64,000 nucleotides of DNA from Bradyrhizobium iriomotense (GCF_018129405.1 NZ_JAFCLP010000001.1:496001-560000); one strand, 5' to 3'. Shown: positions 52,181 to 61,612, numbered from the stretch's first letter. Numbers and translations are program-made. Notes: generated by a model not told the origin, from the sequence alone.

Positions 52181-54244
52181 TCAGGATTTCCTTCGATAGA
52201 GGACGAACCGGGTTGATGCTTCGGTCGGCTCGAAATCATCCGATAGAATGCGCTCCACCATCTCTTTCAGCCAATCATACTCATAGGTCGCACCGCGATC
52301 TAAAATGAAATGGTCAGCCCCGGCAAAGCTCCGAGTCACATGTTCCGGGCTGAACGTATCTCGGAACGGGAGGAAGTAGCTCTTGGGTGCTCTGCCGAGG
52401 GCGGCAAGAACAAGCCAGTCCTGATCTGACAACAAAAGGATGCGACCATCGCGTGTCACGGCCTTGTTGGCCAGGTCGATATCGCTGCCATCGAGCTGGA
52501 CCTTGATCTGTCCCGCTCCTCGTCCCAACTTCAGTCTGGCGATGCTTGGATATTGCAAGTACGCCCGCAGTCCGATCGTCACCCCCTGTTGACGATCCTG
52601 CGCACTCAGAAGCACGACGATCGAGAGCGCCGCTATCGCCGCCAGCGATGCGATGGGGACGACTTGGGGGACGACTTGCGAAGTCGCTCGGCCGAGGACG
52701 ACGCGGAATGCCGAACGGCCCCACCACGCGCAAACGGCAAGATAAGCAAAGGCGTTTTGCTGCCACACCGCGTCAAGTGATCGGTTCATCCACTTGGCCG
52801 TGAAAACCAGCGCGACGAGAGAGAGCACCAGAAGATACGCGCGCTCGATTGAGCGGCAGCTGGCCCACGTTCCTGCAACACTCACTGCGGTGCCTAGGGC
52901 CATTGCCGGAAAGATCAACTGGTAAAATGTCCCAAATCCGGGATGCCAGTTCATCGTCACCCCTACCCAGTTCGAGACGCTGTGCAGGCCGATCGGCGTC
53001 AGCAGCACCTGCAAGAAGTCCATCGAAAGAACGGCCGGACCGAATGCGGCGACGAACAATGCGAACAGGATGACGACAGACAATCCGGTGAACGCCGCGA
53101 CCTCCCAAGGCCAGCGCTTTTCGAACACCCGCACCGACAGGACCGCGCAACCCACAAGCCAGGTATAGATCCCCGTCTCCGTATTCCAGAAGATCGACAC
53201 TGCGCAGACGGTGGACAGCGCCGCCAATGACCAGCCTGACGGTCGGACCATGAAACGCGCGAGAACGCCCGTGGCGATGAACACGAACATGTACCTGATG
53301 GCGAGAGCGGACGGCCCGGCCAATGCTTCGCCTTCGCCGTATTGACAGAGCACGAGGAATACGACGGCCAGGAGAAACGGCAGCACCCTGCTCTGGAAGA
53401 AGTCGCGCAGCACCCAATAAGCCGATAGGTGATAGATCGCCAGACAAGCCGCGACGAAACCGATGTAACGCAAATACAGCACGTTTGGGTCGGCGCGGAG
53501 GATCCGACCAAATAGATACGGCGGTCCGTATCCGTAGAAAGACAGGAAGTCGCGGCCAGGCACCAGGCCATCGGCAAATTGATCGAGCGCCGGCCCAACG
53601 AGGAACGATACGGTGTGAGGATTGCCCGCCGCCTCGCTGGCCAAACGTTGCACGCTCAACGGCAGGGTTAGCGCGAGCAGTGCTGCGATCGCCGCAGCGT
53701 CAGTCAACCTGAATTCGAAAAAACTGATCGGCCTGAGGTCCCGCTCGCCCCTGATGCTGGTGTGGATTCGGATGCGCCTCACGAAGGGGATGAAGATCGC
53801 GCCGAGCGCGATGGCCAGCGCGACCATTCGAAGTCTCTGCTGGAATGCATCTTGTAGGAATGCCTCCAGCGCGATGACAATCACCAGTGCCGAGATGTAG
53901 AACAGGATCAGCGACTGACCTTCGAAGAACTTCCGGAGCCTGAGCGAAGCAAAAGCCGCGAAGCCGCCGATCACGTAGAACGAGACATAAAAGATCTTCT
54001 CAGCGCGCTTGACGGCTGCACTGTCAGCGAAACCCAATTCGACGACCGGGAAGTCCTGCGCGAGATTGGTGGCCAGATCCAGCTGCGCGGCGTTCAAGAT
54101 CAGATAGGCAAATATGCCAGCCGCAGTTGCGCCGACACATGCCCCCCAAACCGCAAAGCCCTGAAACCGCGAAAGGCTCAGCTCTGCTGCCGTCGCGGGC
54201 CTGGCAAGATGCAAAAACCTGATCGCAGGACCCGCCGCCATCAT
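52181..54244 (-). CDS. Large polytopic membrane protein of unknown function (GT-C glycosyltransferase-like topology)
   Basis: 687-688 residues from the ATG at 54244 or 54241 (a GTG at 54256 is also possible). About 13 hydrophobic spans cover residues 25-575, with an early periplasmic loop (QDFPVVELGFADSAAV) and a second with SFLVGPALDQFADGLVPGRD and FYGYGPPYLFGR. The C-terminal ~110 residues are soluble (KVQLDGSDIDLANKAV, LLSDQDWLVLAALG). This resembles GT-C-fold lipid-linked sugar transferases, but I see no diagnostic motif. Base composition is visibly less GC-rich than the hpn genes. It sits between hpnH and hpnG, bounded by terminators and related repeats, so it may be a later insertion. 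Confidence 0.75.
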   Translation of the reverse strand: MMAAGPAIRFLHLARPATAAELSLSRFQGFAVWGACVGATAAGIFAYLILNAAQLDLATNLAQDFPVVELGFADSAAVKRAEKIFYVSFYVIGGFAAFASLRLRKFFEGQSLILFYISALVIVIALEAFLQDAFQQRLRMVALAIALGAIFIPFVRRIRIHTSIRGERDLRPISFFEFRLTDAAAIAALLALTLPLSVQRLASEAAGNPHTVSFLVGPALDQFADGLVPGRDFLSFYGYGPPYLFGRILRADPNVLYLRYIGFVAACLAIYHLSAYWVLRDFFQSRVLPFLLAVVFLVLCQYGEGEALAGPSALAIRYMFVFIATGVLARFMVRPSGWSLAALSTVCAVSIFWNTETGIYTWLVGCAVLSVRVFEKRWPWEVAAFTGLSVVILFALFVAAFGPAVLSMDFLQVLLTPIGLHSVSNWVGVTMNWHPGFGTFYQLIFPAMALGTAVSVAGTWASCRSIERAYLLVLSLVALVFTAKWMNRSLDAVWQQNAFAYLAVCAWWGRSAFRVVLGRATSQVVPQVVPIASLAAIAALSIVVLLSAQDRQQGVTIGLRAYLQYPSIARLKLGRGAGQIKVQLDGSDIDLANKAVTRDGRILLLSDQDWLVLAALGRAPKSYFLPFRDTFSPEHVTRSFAGADHFILDRGATYEYDWLKEMVERILSDDFEPTEASTRFVLYRRKS

Positions 54245-54396
54245 TCTGACTCTCACTTTCGGACCTCAACCCTACGTCGAGCGCGCCGCACCCAAATGCG
54301 CTATGGCGCCTCGCCTTGCAAGGCCCCGGGTTGCGCTTCCGCCTTCGCTCTCGCGCGACGGCGGAAGCTCCATCCAGGCTACGAAGACCAAAAACA

Positions 54397-54429
54397 AAAG
54401 GCCCGGGCGCCAATGGCTACCGGGCCTTT
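54397..54429. terminator. Bidirectional terminator after hpnG
   Basis: AAAGGCCCGG (54397-54406) pairs perfectly with CCGGGCCTTT (54420-54429). On the minus strand it is followed by TGTTTTTGG, and on the plus strand by TTCCTTT. It ends the hpnCDE-shc-hpnG transcript on the minus strand. Confidence 0.9.
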
Positions 54430-54455
54430 TTCCTTTATCAGATCGACGAAACCGC

Positions 54456-55205
54456 TCAGGCGGCCTTGGAGGCCAGCGCCTCGCTGTCGATGAGCTCCGT
54501 CCCGATCAGATAATCGCGGCAACCACGCAGCGACCGCAGGGCGCGGTTGAAGTCGATACCGGTCGAGACCAGGGCATGCAGCGTCGCCGGATTGCGCACG
54601 ATGCCGCGCAGGACGGCGGCGAGGTCGATCTGGCCGTTCGGCTTGATCGCGGCGCGGGCGAGCGCGGGCAGCGCGCGGTGGGCGGGATCGCTGATGACGC
54701 GGACCGCGGCAAAGGGCAGCCCGGCCTCCGCGGCGTAGGCGGCGGCGATGTGGCTTTCCATGTCGACGGCCGCAGCGCCCGTCTCCGAATGTAGCGCCGC
54801 CTTGCAGGACCGCTTCGTGACCACCTCCTCGGCACCGGCGAGGCTGCCGCGCACCACGCGGCGGCGCCCGGACGTCAGGCGCTCGATCAGGTCGTCGCCG
54901 AGCGACAGGCCGGCGGCCCAGCGGGTGTCGCCGGAGAGCACCTCGGTCGCCAGCACGACGTCGCCGGAGCGCAGCGTCGGGTCGAGCCCGCCGGCCACGC
55001 CGAACGAGATCACGCCGCGAATCGTCTCAGGGTCCACCACCGTCAGCAGCGCCCGCAACTGGGTCGGGCTGCTGGATGAACAGATGACCGCCATGCCAGG
55101 CCCGGCCGCAATGCGGGCCTCCTGCACCAGTCCGGTCACGATCAGTATCGGCCGCGGGTCGATGGCATTACCCGCGGTAACATAGTCCCCCGTCCCCAAA
55201 GTCAC
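54456..55205 (-). CDS. hpnG: HpnG, adenosylhopane nucleosidase
   Basis: 249 residues from a GTG at 55205 that overlaps the shc stop by four bases (GTGA). The nucleoside-phosphorylase/MTA-SAH-nucleosidase fold shows in PILIVTGLVQEARIA, GVISFGVAGGLDPTLRSGDVV, VDMESHIAAAYAAEAGLPF and AVRVISDPAHRALP. It removes adenine from adenosylhopane to give ribosylhopane. The order shc-hpnG with overlapping ends argues for coupled translation. The C-terminus (residues ~205-249) is less conserved. Confidence 0.93.
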   Translation of the reverse strand: MTLGTGDYVTAGNAIDPRPILIVTGLVQEARIAAGPGMAVICSSSSPTQLRALLTVVDPETIRGVISFGVAGGLDPTLRSGDVVLATEVLSGDTRWAAGLSLGDDLIERLTSGRRRVVRGSLAGAEEVVTKRSCKAALHSETGAAAVDMESHIAAAYAAEAGLPFAAVRVISDPAHRALPALARAAIKPNGQIDLAAVLRGIVRNPATLHALVSTGIDFNRALRSLRGCRDYLIGTELIDSEALASKAA

Positions 55206-57154
55206 ATTCCGACCCCTACCACCCTGCTGTTGGTGTTCCGCAAGTTCCGATACCGCGCCAACGCCCACAACGGAAAGAACTTCGGGTAACCATGATACCG
55301 TAGATAGAACACGCGGGGGAAGCCCGTGGCGGTGTACCGCTGCTCGTCCCACAGTCCTTTTTCGTTCTGTGTTGCAATCAGGTACTCCACCCCGCGGGCG
55401 ACGGCCGGGTGATCGACCTCGCCTGCCGCCATCAGGGCAAGCAAGGCCCATGCCGTTTGCGAGGCCGTCGAGGGGGCGGCTTCCCATCCCCGGTAGTCCA
55501 GCCGGTAGCTGACGGCGTCCTCTCCCCAGCCGCCGTCGTCGTTCTGGATCGAGGCCAGCCAGTCGGCGGCCTTCCGGATCATGGGGTCGTCGTGGCGGAC
55601 GCCGGCCATGTTGAGGGCGCACAGCACCGACCAGGTTCCATAGATGAAGTTCATGCCCCAGCGGCCGTACCAGGACCCCTCGGGGTGCTGGGTCTTCCTG
55701 AGGTAGGCAACGCCGTCGGCCACGTGCTTGCTGGTCTTCTCGGTCTCGCCCAGCTGGGCCAGCATCGAGATGCAGCGCGCGGTGACGTCCTCGGTCGGCG
55801 GATCAAGCAGCGCGCCATGGTCCGAGAACGGGATGTTGTTGAGGTAGTATTCGAGGTTGTTGACGTCGAAGGCGGCCCAGCCGCCGTCGTCGCTCTGCAT
55901 GCCCTCGATCCACTCCCGACCGCGGGCGATCGCGGAATCATAGCCGGTCGCACCGTGCTCCCGGCGCATGCGGTCCATCGACATCACCACCACCGCGGTG
56001 TCGTCGAGGTCGGGGTAATGGGCGTTGTTGTACTGGAAGGCCCAGCCGCCCGGACGCACGTCGGGCCGCTTCGCCGCCCAGTCGCCCTTCACCTCGAGCT
56101 CCTGCCGCGGGATCAGCCAGTCGAGGCCCTGCTTGGCCGCCGGCACCGCCGTGTCGCCGCCGGCTTCCAGCAGCGCGTGCGCGGTCAGCGTCGTGTCCCA
56201 GACCGGCGAGACGCAGGGCTGGCAATAGGCCTCGTCGTCGCCGATCACGAGCAGCTTGTCGATGCCCCGGCGCGTGATCGCGCGCGGCGGATAATTCTCG
56301 TCCTTGCCGAGCGCGTCGTACATCATGACGATGTTGGCCATGGGCGGATAGATCGCGCCCATGCCGTCCTCGCCGTTGAGCCGCTCCTCGGTGAAGGCGA
56401 GCGCAGCGTCGATGGCACGCTTGCGCAGGCTCTTCGGAAACAGCGGCTCGATCACGCGCAGGATGGCATCGAGCGAGCGGAAGAGCAGGAACCAGGCCAT
56501 GCTCTGATGCGGCGCCTTGTGGGTCATGCCGATCGAGCGCGGATCCTGCAGGAACAACTCGTCGATGCCGACGCCCTTCGGATTCTTCGCGCGCGGCTTC
56601 AGCGCGGCGATCACCATCAGCGGCACCATGGTGGTGCGTGCCCAATAGGAGATCTTGTTGAGGTGGAACGGCGACCAGAACGGCAGCAGCACGATCTCGA
56701 TCGGCAGCACCGGCACCGCGCGCCAGGTCACGACGCCGAAGGTTGCGAGCAGGAAGCGGGTGAAGACGTTGCTGTTGATCGCGCCGCCGCGGGCGTGGAT
56801 CGCCTCGCGCGCACGCACCATGTGGGGCGCGTCGACGGAGTCGCCGATCATCTTCAGCGCGAAGTAAGCCTTCACGCTGGCGCTCATGTCGAACTCGCCG
56901 TCATGCACGAGGGGCCAGCCGCCATGGGCGCCCTGCACGCGACGCAGATAATTGCCGATCTTGGCCTCGAGCACGGTGTCGACCGGCTCGGCGAGATAAT
57001 GGCGCAGCAGGATGTACTCTGCCGGAATCGTGCAGTCGGCCTCGAGCTCGAAAACCCAATGGCCATCGGACTGCTGGAAGCCGAGGACGCCTTGGGTGGC
57101 CGACGCAATGCTCGATTCCAAAGCTTCGCGGCTGGTCGCGTTCACGGAATCCAT
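55202..57154 (-). CDS. shc: Squalene-hopene cyclase
   Basis: 650 residues from the ATG at 57154 (an ATG at 57199 would add 15). The catalytic DxDD motif is DLDDTAV (382-385). QW repeats are abundant (QSDGHWVFELEADC, QSDDGGWAAFDV, HPEGSWYGRWGMNFIYGTWS, QNDDGGWGED, QNEKGLWDEQRYTATGFPRVF in part). It cyclises squalene to hopene and diplopterol at the membrane surface. It lies within the hpnC-D-E-shc-G operon, 65 bases after hpnE. The length is normal. Confidence 0.97.
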   Translation of the reverse strand: MDSVNATSREALESSIASATQGVLGFQQSDGHWVFELEADCTIPAEYILLRHYLAEPVDTVLEAKIGNYLRRVQGAHGGWPLVHDGEFDMSASVKAYFALKMIGDSVDAPHMVRAREAIHARGGAINSNVFTRFLLATFGVVTWRAVPVLPIEIVLLPFWSPFHLNKISYWARTTMVPLMVIAALKPRAKNPKGVGIDELFLQDPRSIGMTHKAPHQSMAWFLLFRSLDAILRVIEPLFPKSLRKRAIDAALAFTEERLNGEDGMGAIYPPMANIVMMYDALGKDENYPPRAITRRGIDKLLVIGDDEAYCQPCVSPVWDTTLTAHALLEAGGDTAVPAAKQGLDWLIPRQELEVKGDWAAKRPDVRPGGWAFQYNNAHYPDLDDTAVVVMSMDRMRREHGATGYDSAIARGREWIEGMQSDDGGWAAFDVNNLEYYLNNIPFSDHGALLDPPTEDVTARCISMLAQLGETEKTSKHVADGVAYLRKTQHPEGSWYGRWGMNFIYGTWSVLCALNMAGVRHDDPMIRKAADWLASIQNDDGGWGEDAVSYRLDYRGWEAAPSTASQTAWALLALMAAGEVDHPAVARGVEYLIATQNEKGLWDEQRYTATGFPRVFYLRYHGYPKFFPLWALARYRNLRNTNSRVVGVGM

Positions 57155-57219
57155 GTCGCTCGATTGCTCCGATAGTCGATTGAAAGTTGACCGGGACATT
57201 TGCCCGTCAGGGCCGCTTG

Positions 57220-58488
57220 TCAGTATCCTTTGGCGGCCAGAACCAGATCGGCTGCGCGATCGCCCGACCGGACCGATCCCTCGATGGTTGCAGGCAACCC
57301 CGTAGCAGTCCAGTCGCCGGCGAGGAACAGGTTTTTCAGCGCAGTGACCGGCCCCGGACGCAGGGCATTCTGGGCAGGCGTTGCCGCAAATGTGGCACGG
57401 CGCTCGCGCACGATCTGCCAAGGGGGCAATTGAGACGGCAGCTCGCCGGAGACGCCGCCCGCCTTGCAGACGTCGTTCCAGATCGCCTGCGCGAGCTCCT
57501 CGCGCGGCATGTCGACGAGACGATCGCCGTTGCTGATGGTCACCGAGAGCCGGTTCGGGAACGCGAACAGCCATTCCACGACGCCGCCGATCACGCCGAG
57601 GATCGGCGCCGAGCCCGGCGGCGGTGTGATGCGGAAATGCGCGTTGACGATGGCGCGGAATTCGGTCGGCGTCTTCAGGCCCGGCAGCAGGTTAGCTGCC
57701 GCGCGCGGCGGCACCGCCATCACGATGACGTCACCCGCTCCGAGCTGGATCAAATCCTCGCCGCCGAAGTTCAGCGCGGTCACCTTGCCGTTGGTGCTCG
57801 CGAACGAACGCAGCTCATGGCCGAGCTGAACGGTGTGGCCACGCTCCTGCAGAAACTTCACCGCCGGCTCGATCAGCACGGCACTGAGACCGTCGCGTGC
57901 GATCAGCGGACGGCAGGCCTGCCCGCCCGCAAGCAGCGTCTCGCGCACGATCGCACCGGCCAGCCCAGCCGAGCCCTCGGGCGGATCGACGTTGAGCGCC
58001 GCGAGCAGCAGCGGCTGCACCAGGCGCTGATAGAGGATGCCTTCAGTCGGAATGGACTTGCCGACCAGCGTCTCCTCCGATGCCCAGATCAGCGGCGCCA
58101 GCTTGAGATAGTCGGTGAGGCCGGTGTCGGGCACGCGGCGGCCTTCGTCGAGCACCCAGGTCGGCCATCGGCCGTCGCCGAGATCGATCTGCCAGCGCTG
58201 CCCGGTCTTGATGTCGACGAAGGGAAACTGTGCGCTGTCGGGGCCGACGAGGCCGGCCTCGGTGCCGATCGCGCGCGCATAGGCGCGCGCGTGGCTGTTG
58301 CCCGACAGCAGCAGATGATTGCCGTTGTCGATGGTGAGATTGGTGGCGCCGTCGAAATAGGACCGGCAGCGGCCGCCGGCCTGGTGCGTCGCCTCGTGCA
58401 CGGCGACCTTGAAGCCGGCATTGGCGAGCCGCACGGCGGCGGAGAGGCCGGAAATTCCAGCGCCGATGATGTGAGCTGTGTTTTGCAT
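57220..58488 (-). CDS. hpnE: HpnE, hydroxysqualene dehydroxylase (FAD-dependent)
   Basis: 422 residues from the ATG at 58488, which overlaps the hpnD stop by one base. The N-terminal FAD motif is HIIGAGISGLSAAVRLANAG, then VHEATHQAGGRCRSYFD. The C-terminal FLAGDWTATGLPATIEGSV is characteristic of the squalene-associated desaturase-like family. It reduces hydroxysqualene to squalene, the third step of the HpnCDE route from farnesyl diphosphate. Confidence 0.95.
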   Translation of the reverse strand: MQNTAHIIGAGISGLSAAVRLANAGFKVAVHEATHQAGGRCRSYFDGATNLTIDNGNHLLLSGNSHARAYARAIGTEAGLVGPDSAQFPFVDIKTGQRWQIDLGDGRWPTWVLDEGRRVPDTGLTDYLKLAPLIWASEETLVGKSIPTEGILYQRLVQPLLLAALNVDPPEGSAGLAGAIVRETLLAGGQACRPLIARDGLSAVLIEPAVKFLQERGHTVQLGHELRSFASTNGKVTALNFGGEDLIQLGAGDVIVMAVPPRAAANLLPGLKTPTEFRAIVNAHFRITPPPGSAPILGVIGGVVEWLFAFPNRLSVTISNGDRLVDMPREELAQAIWNDVCKAGGVSGELPSQLPPWQIVRERRATFAATPAQNALRPGPVTALKNLFLAGDWTATGLPATIEGSVRSGDRAADLVLAAKGY

Positions 58489-59327
58489 CAGATGAAAGCG
58501 TAACGGAGCAGGATCAGGATGCGTGTGATCTTCGACACACGCACGGGCTCGCGCGGCGCGTTGAAACCGCGCGCGATCAGGAGGTCCAGAATGGAATGAT
58601 AGTATTTCGACATGATCCGCGGCGCGCGCACGGCGCGGCGCTTGTTGCGGTTCATGATCTCGTCCGACTTCTCGAAATGCGCCTTGGCGCGCTGCGTCAG
58701 CGGCAGGCAGACCTTCGGCAGCGCGCGCTCGGTGATCACGCGGTTCGGATCGTTGGATGTGATACCGGCATGCAGCAGCGCCTCGCGCGGCAGATAGAGC
58801 CGGCCGAGGCCGGCATCCTCGTCGATATCGCGCAGGATGTTGGTGAGCTGAAGCGCGCGGCCGAGATGGTGGGCGAGCAGGATGCCATCCTCTTCCGGCA
58901 TGCCGAACACACGCACCGACAGCCGCCCCACGGCGCTGGCGACGCGATCGCAATAGAGATCGAGCGTCGCCATGTCGGGCGCGCGGATGTCCTGCGGCAC
59001 GTCCATCTCCATGCCGTCGACGATGGCGAGGAAATCCTCGCGCTTGAGCCCGAAGGTCTTCACCGAGGCGACGTAGTCCTTCAGCCGCGGCGGCGGATTG
59101 CCCTGGTAGAGCGCGTCGATGTCGTTGCGCCATTGCTGAAGCGCGGCGAGCCGCTCGTCGCGCGGACCGTCGGAATCGGCGATGTCGTCGACCTGGCGGC
59201 AGAAGCTGTAGATCTGGAACATCGCCTCGCGCTGGTCGTGCGGCAGGATGCGCATCGCGGCATAGAACGAGCTGCCGGATGCGGTCGAGCCATAACTGGC
59301 GCCGGGCGTGGCCGCCTCAAGCGTCAT
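58488..59327 (-). CDS. hpnD: HpnD, presqualene diphosphate synthase
   Basis: A 279-residue trans-isoprenyl-diphosphate synthase of the squalene/phytoene synthase group. The first Asp-rich motif is FCRQVDDIADSDG (Asp47, 48, 51), and the second is LTNILRDIDEDAGLGRLYLP. It condenses two farnesyl diphosphates to presqualene diphosphate. Its start overlaps hpnC by 11 bases. The tail (SKITRILILLRYAFI) is hydrophobic, possibly for membrane association. Confidence 0.95.
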   Translation of the reverse strand: MTLEAATPGASYGSTASGSSFYAAMRILPHDQREAMFQIYSFCRQVDDIADSDGPRDERLAALQQWRNDIDALYQGNPPPRLKDYVASVKTFGLKREDFLAIVDGMEMDVPQDIRAPDMATLDLYCDRVASAVGRLSVRVFGMPEEDGILLAHHLGRALQLTNILRDIDEDAGLGRLYLPREALLHAGITSNDPNRVITERALPKVCLPLTQRAKAHFEKSDEIMNRNKRRAVRAPRIMSKYYHSILDLLIARGFNAPREPVRVSKITRILILLRYAFI

Positions 59328-60201
59328 GTGCAGTCCCCGGTCTGGAAATGGCCTTGCGTCCGATCGCGCGGCGGCCGACTTCGCCGATCATGCCGGCGAG
59401 GCTGAAGGTGAGAAGCTCGAACTTGTTAAGATGCACGCGCTCGCGCAAGGGGTCGCGCACCTTCAGCAGGCGCACGATGCGGTCGGCATAGGCCTGGATC
59501 ACCGCGACGTCGACGCCGAGGCGGAAATCCCGGATCTCCGCGGTCAGCGAACGGCCCTCCTCGAGCAACGCCTCGTTGCGCGCGGCGAGCGACTGCAGGC
59601 AGGCCAGCATCGCCGGCGGCGACTGGGCGAGCCCGAGCTGCTCGACCGAGGCGCCGCTCGCGGCCAGTGCATCGCGCGGCAGGTAGACGCGGTTGAGCTC
59701 GCGGAAATCCTTGCCGCAATCCTGCAGGTGGTTGTTGATCTGAAGGCCTGCGCAGAGCGCGTCCGATGCGGCCCAGGTCGAGGTGCTCTCGCCATGGACG
59801 TCGAGCATGAAGCGGCCGACCGGCATCGCCGAATAGCGGCAATAGTGGATGACCTCGTCCCAGGTCTCGTAGCGCAGCTTGGTCACGTCCATGCGGAACG
59901 CGATCAGCACGTCGAGCGCGTGACGCGGCGCCATGCCGCGCTCGGCCAGCGCATGGCGCAGCGTGACGGCCTCAGTCTGGGTATCGCCCTTGCCGAGCAG
60001 TTCCGCCTCGAGCAGGTCGAGATAAGCGAGCTTCTGGTCGGGCGGCAGCGTGGCGTGGTCGGCGATGTCGTCGGCGGTGCGGACGAAATTGTAATAGGCC
60101 AGGATCAGGGCCCGATGACGCGGATGAATGATCCAGGACGCGACGGGAAAATTCTCGTCGCGGTCACCCTTGCCGGATCGCAATTCGCTCGCTGAGGTCA
60201 T
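59317..60201 (-). CDS. hpnC: HpnC, hydroxysqualene synthase
   Basis: 294 residues from the ATG at 60201; upstream in-frame codons lack conservation. The first motif is YYNFVRTADDIADHATLP and the second is LQINNHLQDCGKDFRELNRVYLP. It converts presqualene diphosphate to hydroxysqualene. N-terminal RDENFPVASWIIHPRHR is a family marker. It is the first gene of hpnC-hpnD-hpnE-shc-hpnG. The 193-base gap in front (60202-60394) should hold the operon promoter, but I see no clear one. Confidence 0.95.
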   Translation of the reverse strand: MTSASELRSGKGDRDENFPVASWIIHPRHRALILAYYNFVRTADDIADHATLPPDQKLAYLDLLEAELLGKGDTQTEAVTLRHALAERGMAPRHALDVLIAFRMDVTKLRYETWDEVIHYCRYSAMPVGRFMLDVHGESTSTWAASDALCAGLQINNHLQDCGKDFRELNRVYLPRDALAASGASVEQLGLAQSPPAMLACLQSLAARNEALLEEGRSLTAEIRDFRLGVDVAVIQAYADRIVRLLKVRDPLRERVHLNKFELLTFSLAGMIGEVGRRAIGRKAISRPGTAHDA

Positions 60202-60350
60202 CGAGGGCTGATTAACAATCGTTTGGACAGGAAGGGCTTTTTCGCTCGCGCGGGCTCGTGCCGGCGATGCCGCCGCGGCCCCCATATAGGGGAATACGGC
60301 CGCAAAACCAATCCTGTCTGTCGATGGCCGCCCCTTGCGGATCGGGCCCG

Positions 60351-60373
60351 AAAAAGGCGGCCCGGGGGCCGCC
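60351..60373 (-). terminator. Terminator after the Cys-rich small protein gene
   Basis: GGCGGCC (60356-60362) pairs with GGCCGCC (60367-60373) around the loop CGGG, and on the minus strand a run of five T (60355-60351) follows. It is about 22 bases past the stop of the minus-strand gene at 60395-60628. Confidence 0.85.
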
Positions 60374-60394
60374 CTGGTGGGCCAATGGCCGAGC

Positions 60395-60628
60395 TTACTG
60401 GTTGTGGTTCTTCAGGACCTGGTCGCAGGCCTGGGAGATCTTGGCCCGGTTCTCCTTCAGGCAGGCCAGGACGGTGAAATCGCCCTGGTCGATGACCGGA
60501 CGGCAGAACTTCTGCACATCGCGCGTGCAGGCCTTCTGCTCGGCGTCCGTGCCGCGCCCTTGCTGGGCGAACGCCGCCGTCGAAAGGGATGCCGACAGCA
60601 GGGTGAGAGCGACGAGAAGCTTACGCAT
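60395..60628 (-). CDS. Small secreted cysteine-rich repeat protein
   Basis: 77 residues: a signal peptide (LLVALTLLSASLSTAAFA) and a mature part with four cysteines in the pattern CTRDVQKFC ... VLACLKENRAKISQAC. This matches one copy of the Cys-rich GLG1-type repeat seen in small periplasmic proteins of Rhizobiales. It probably forms two disulfides. Function unknown. It lies directly upstream of the hopanoid operon on the same strand but has its own terminator, so any link is by position only. Confidence 0.85.
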   Translation of the reverse strand: MRKLLVALTLLSASLSTAAFAQQGRGTDAEQKACTRDVQKFCRPVIDQGDFTVLACLKENRAKISQACDQVLKNHNQ

Positions 60629-61088
60629 TGTATTCCTTCATTCTGACGGCAGAATCGCACCGATCCCGGACAGCACTGGGCGGACGACCGGAACGGATTG
60701 TTCTGATGGCAAGTCGCCGCGGGGTAGCGGCCTCAGAGAAGGCACAAGCACTGGCAAATGCGGCCAAATTGGCGCCGCCCCCACCAAATCAGGTCTTCCC
60801 TGCGCCATCATTGGCAGATGTAAGGGATTGATACTACGTCATAATTCAGGAGGTGCGCATTTTACTGCACGGCTGTTGCAGCGCTGCATCTCTCCGCCCC
60901 GCCCTTTCGGCCAGAAACACGCCGAAACACGATAAATCGCATGGCTCCGGCCCCTCGCCGGCGCCCGGTGAACCGCCATATCTGGTCCTGGCGCGTTGAA
61001 CCTGACACAGGCTCGGAACACTAAACCTTCGATATGGCGAGACGTCCTTAATCCTCTACGGACGTCGTTCCAAAACGGGATATTTGTG
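60629..61088. other. Intergenic region between divergent small-protein genes
   Basis: 460 bases between the minus-strand Cys-rich gene and the plus-strand secreted protein. Frames open here are antisense or upstream extensions of the neighbours and lack ribosome sites. No repeat, RNA or convincing promoter was found. Confidence 0.4.
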
Positions 61089-61586
61089 ATGAAATTCTTT
61101 GGGCGATCTGGACTGGCAATCACTGCGGCCGGCGTTGGCGCTGCGCTGCTCTTCTCGGTTTCGGCAAGCCATGCACAGTCGTCCGGACCGTTTGCCGGCT
61201 TCGACGGCGCGTGGACCGGCACCGGCACGGTCTCGCTGTCCGACGGGTCCACCGAACGGATCCGCTGCAAGGCCGACTACAAGGTCGCCGGCAGCGGTCT
61301 CAGCCTCAAGCAGGCCCTGCACTGCGCGTCCGACAGCTACAAGTTCGACCTCACCAGCGACGTGACGAGCCAGGGCGACCGCATCTCCGGCAATTGGAGC
61401 GAGGCGAGCCGCAACATCTTCGGCAACCTCCAGGGCACCGCCGGCGGCGGCCAGATCGACGTGTTCGTCGAGGCCAACGGCTTTGCCGCCAATCTGTCGC
61501 TGCGCACCAACGGCACCAAGCAGACGGTGCAGATTTCTTCCAAGGGCGAGATCCGCGGCGTCAACATCACGATGACGAAGGGCTGA
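61089..61586 (+). CDS. Exported protein of unknown function (beta-rich)
   Basis: 165 residues from the ATG at 61089; the frame is open upstream but the signal peptide starts here (FGRSGLAITAAGVGAALLF, cleaved near SHAQ). The mature part is beta-rich: FDGAWTGTGTVSLSDGSTER, IRCKADYKVAGSG, ISGNWSEASRNIFGNLQGTA and a terminal GEIRGVNITMTKG. It resembles small conserved secreted proteins of Bradyrhizobium whose role is unknown. Two cysteines (IRCKAD, LHCASD) may form a disulfide. A strong terminator follows. Confidence 0.82.
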   Translation: MKFFGRSGLAITAAGVGAALLFSVSASHAQSSGPFAGFDGAWTGTGTVSLSDGSTERIRCKADYKVAGSGLSLKQALHCASDSYKFDLTSDVTSQGDRISGNWSEASRNIFGNLQGTAGGGQIDVFVEANGFAANLSLRTNGTKQTVQISSKGEIRGVNITMTKG

Positions 61587-61612
61587 CGCCTTTCTGGGCC
61601 GATGAGGAACAC

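Noticed and set aside
55409-57175. 588-codon plus-strand open frame opposite shc
   Set aside because: Squalene-hopene cyclase on the minus strand is unambiguous.
60839-61270. 143-codon minus-strand frame near the secreted-protein gene
   Set aside because: Mostly antisense to the gene at 61089-61586, which has a signal peptide and a terminator; no independent evidence.
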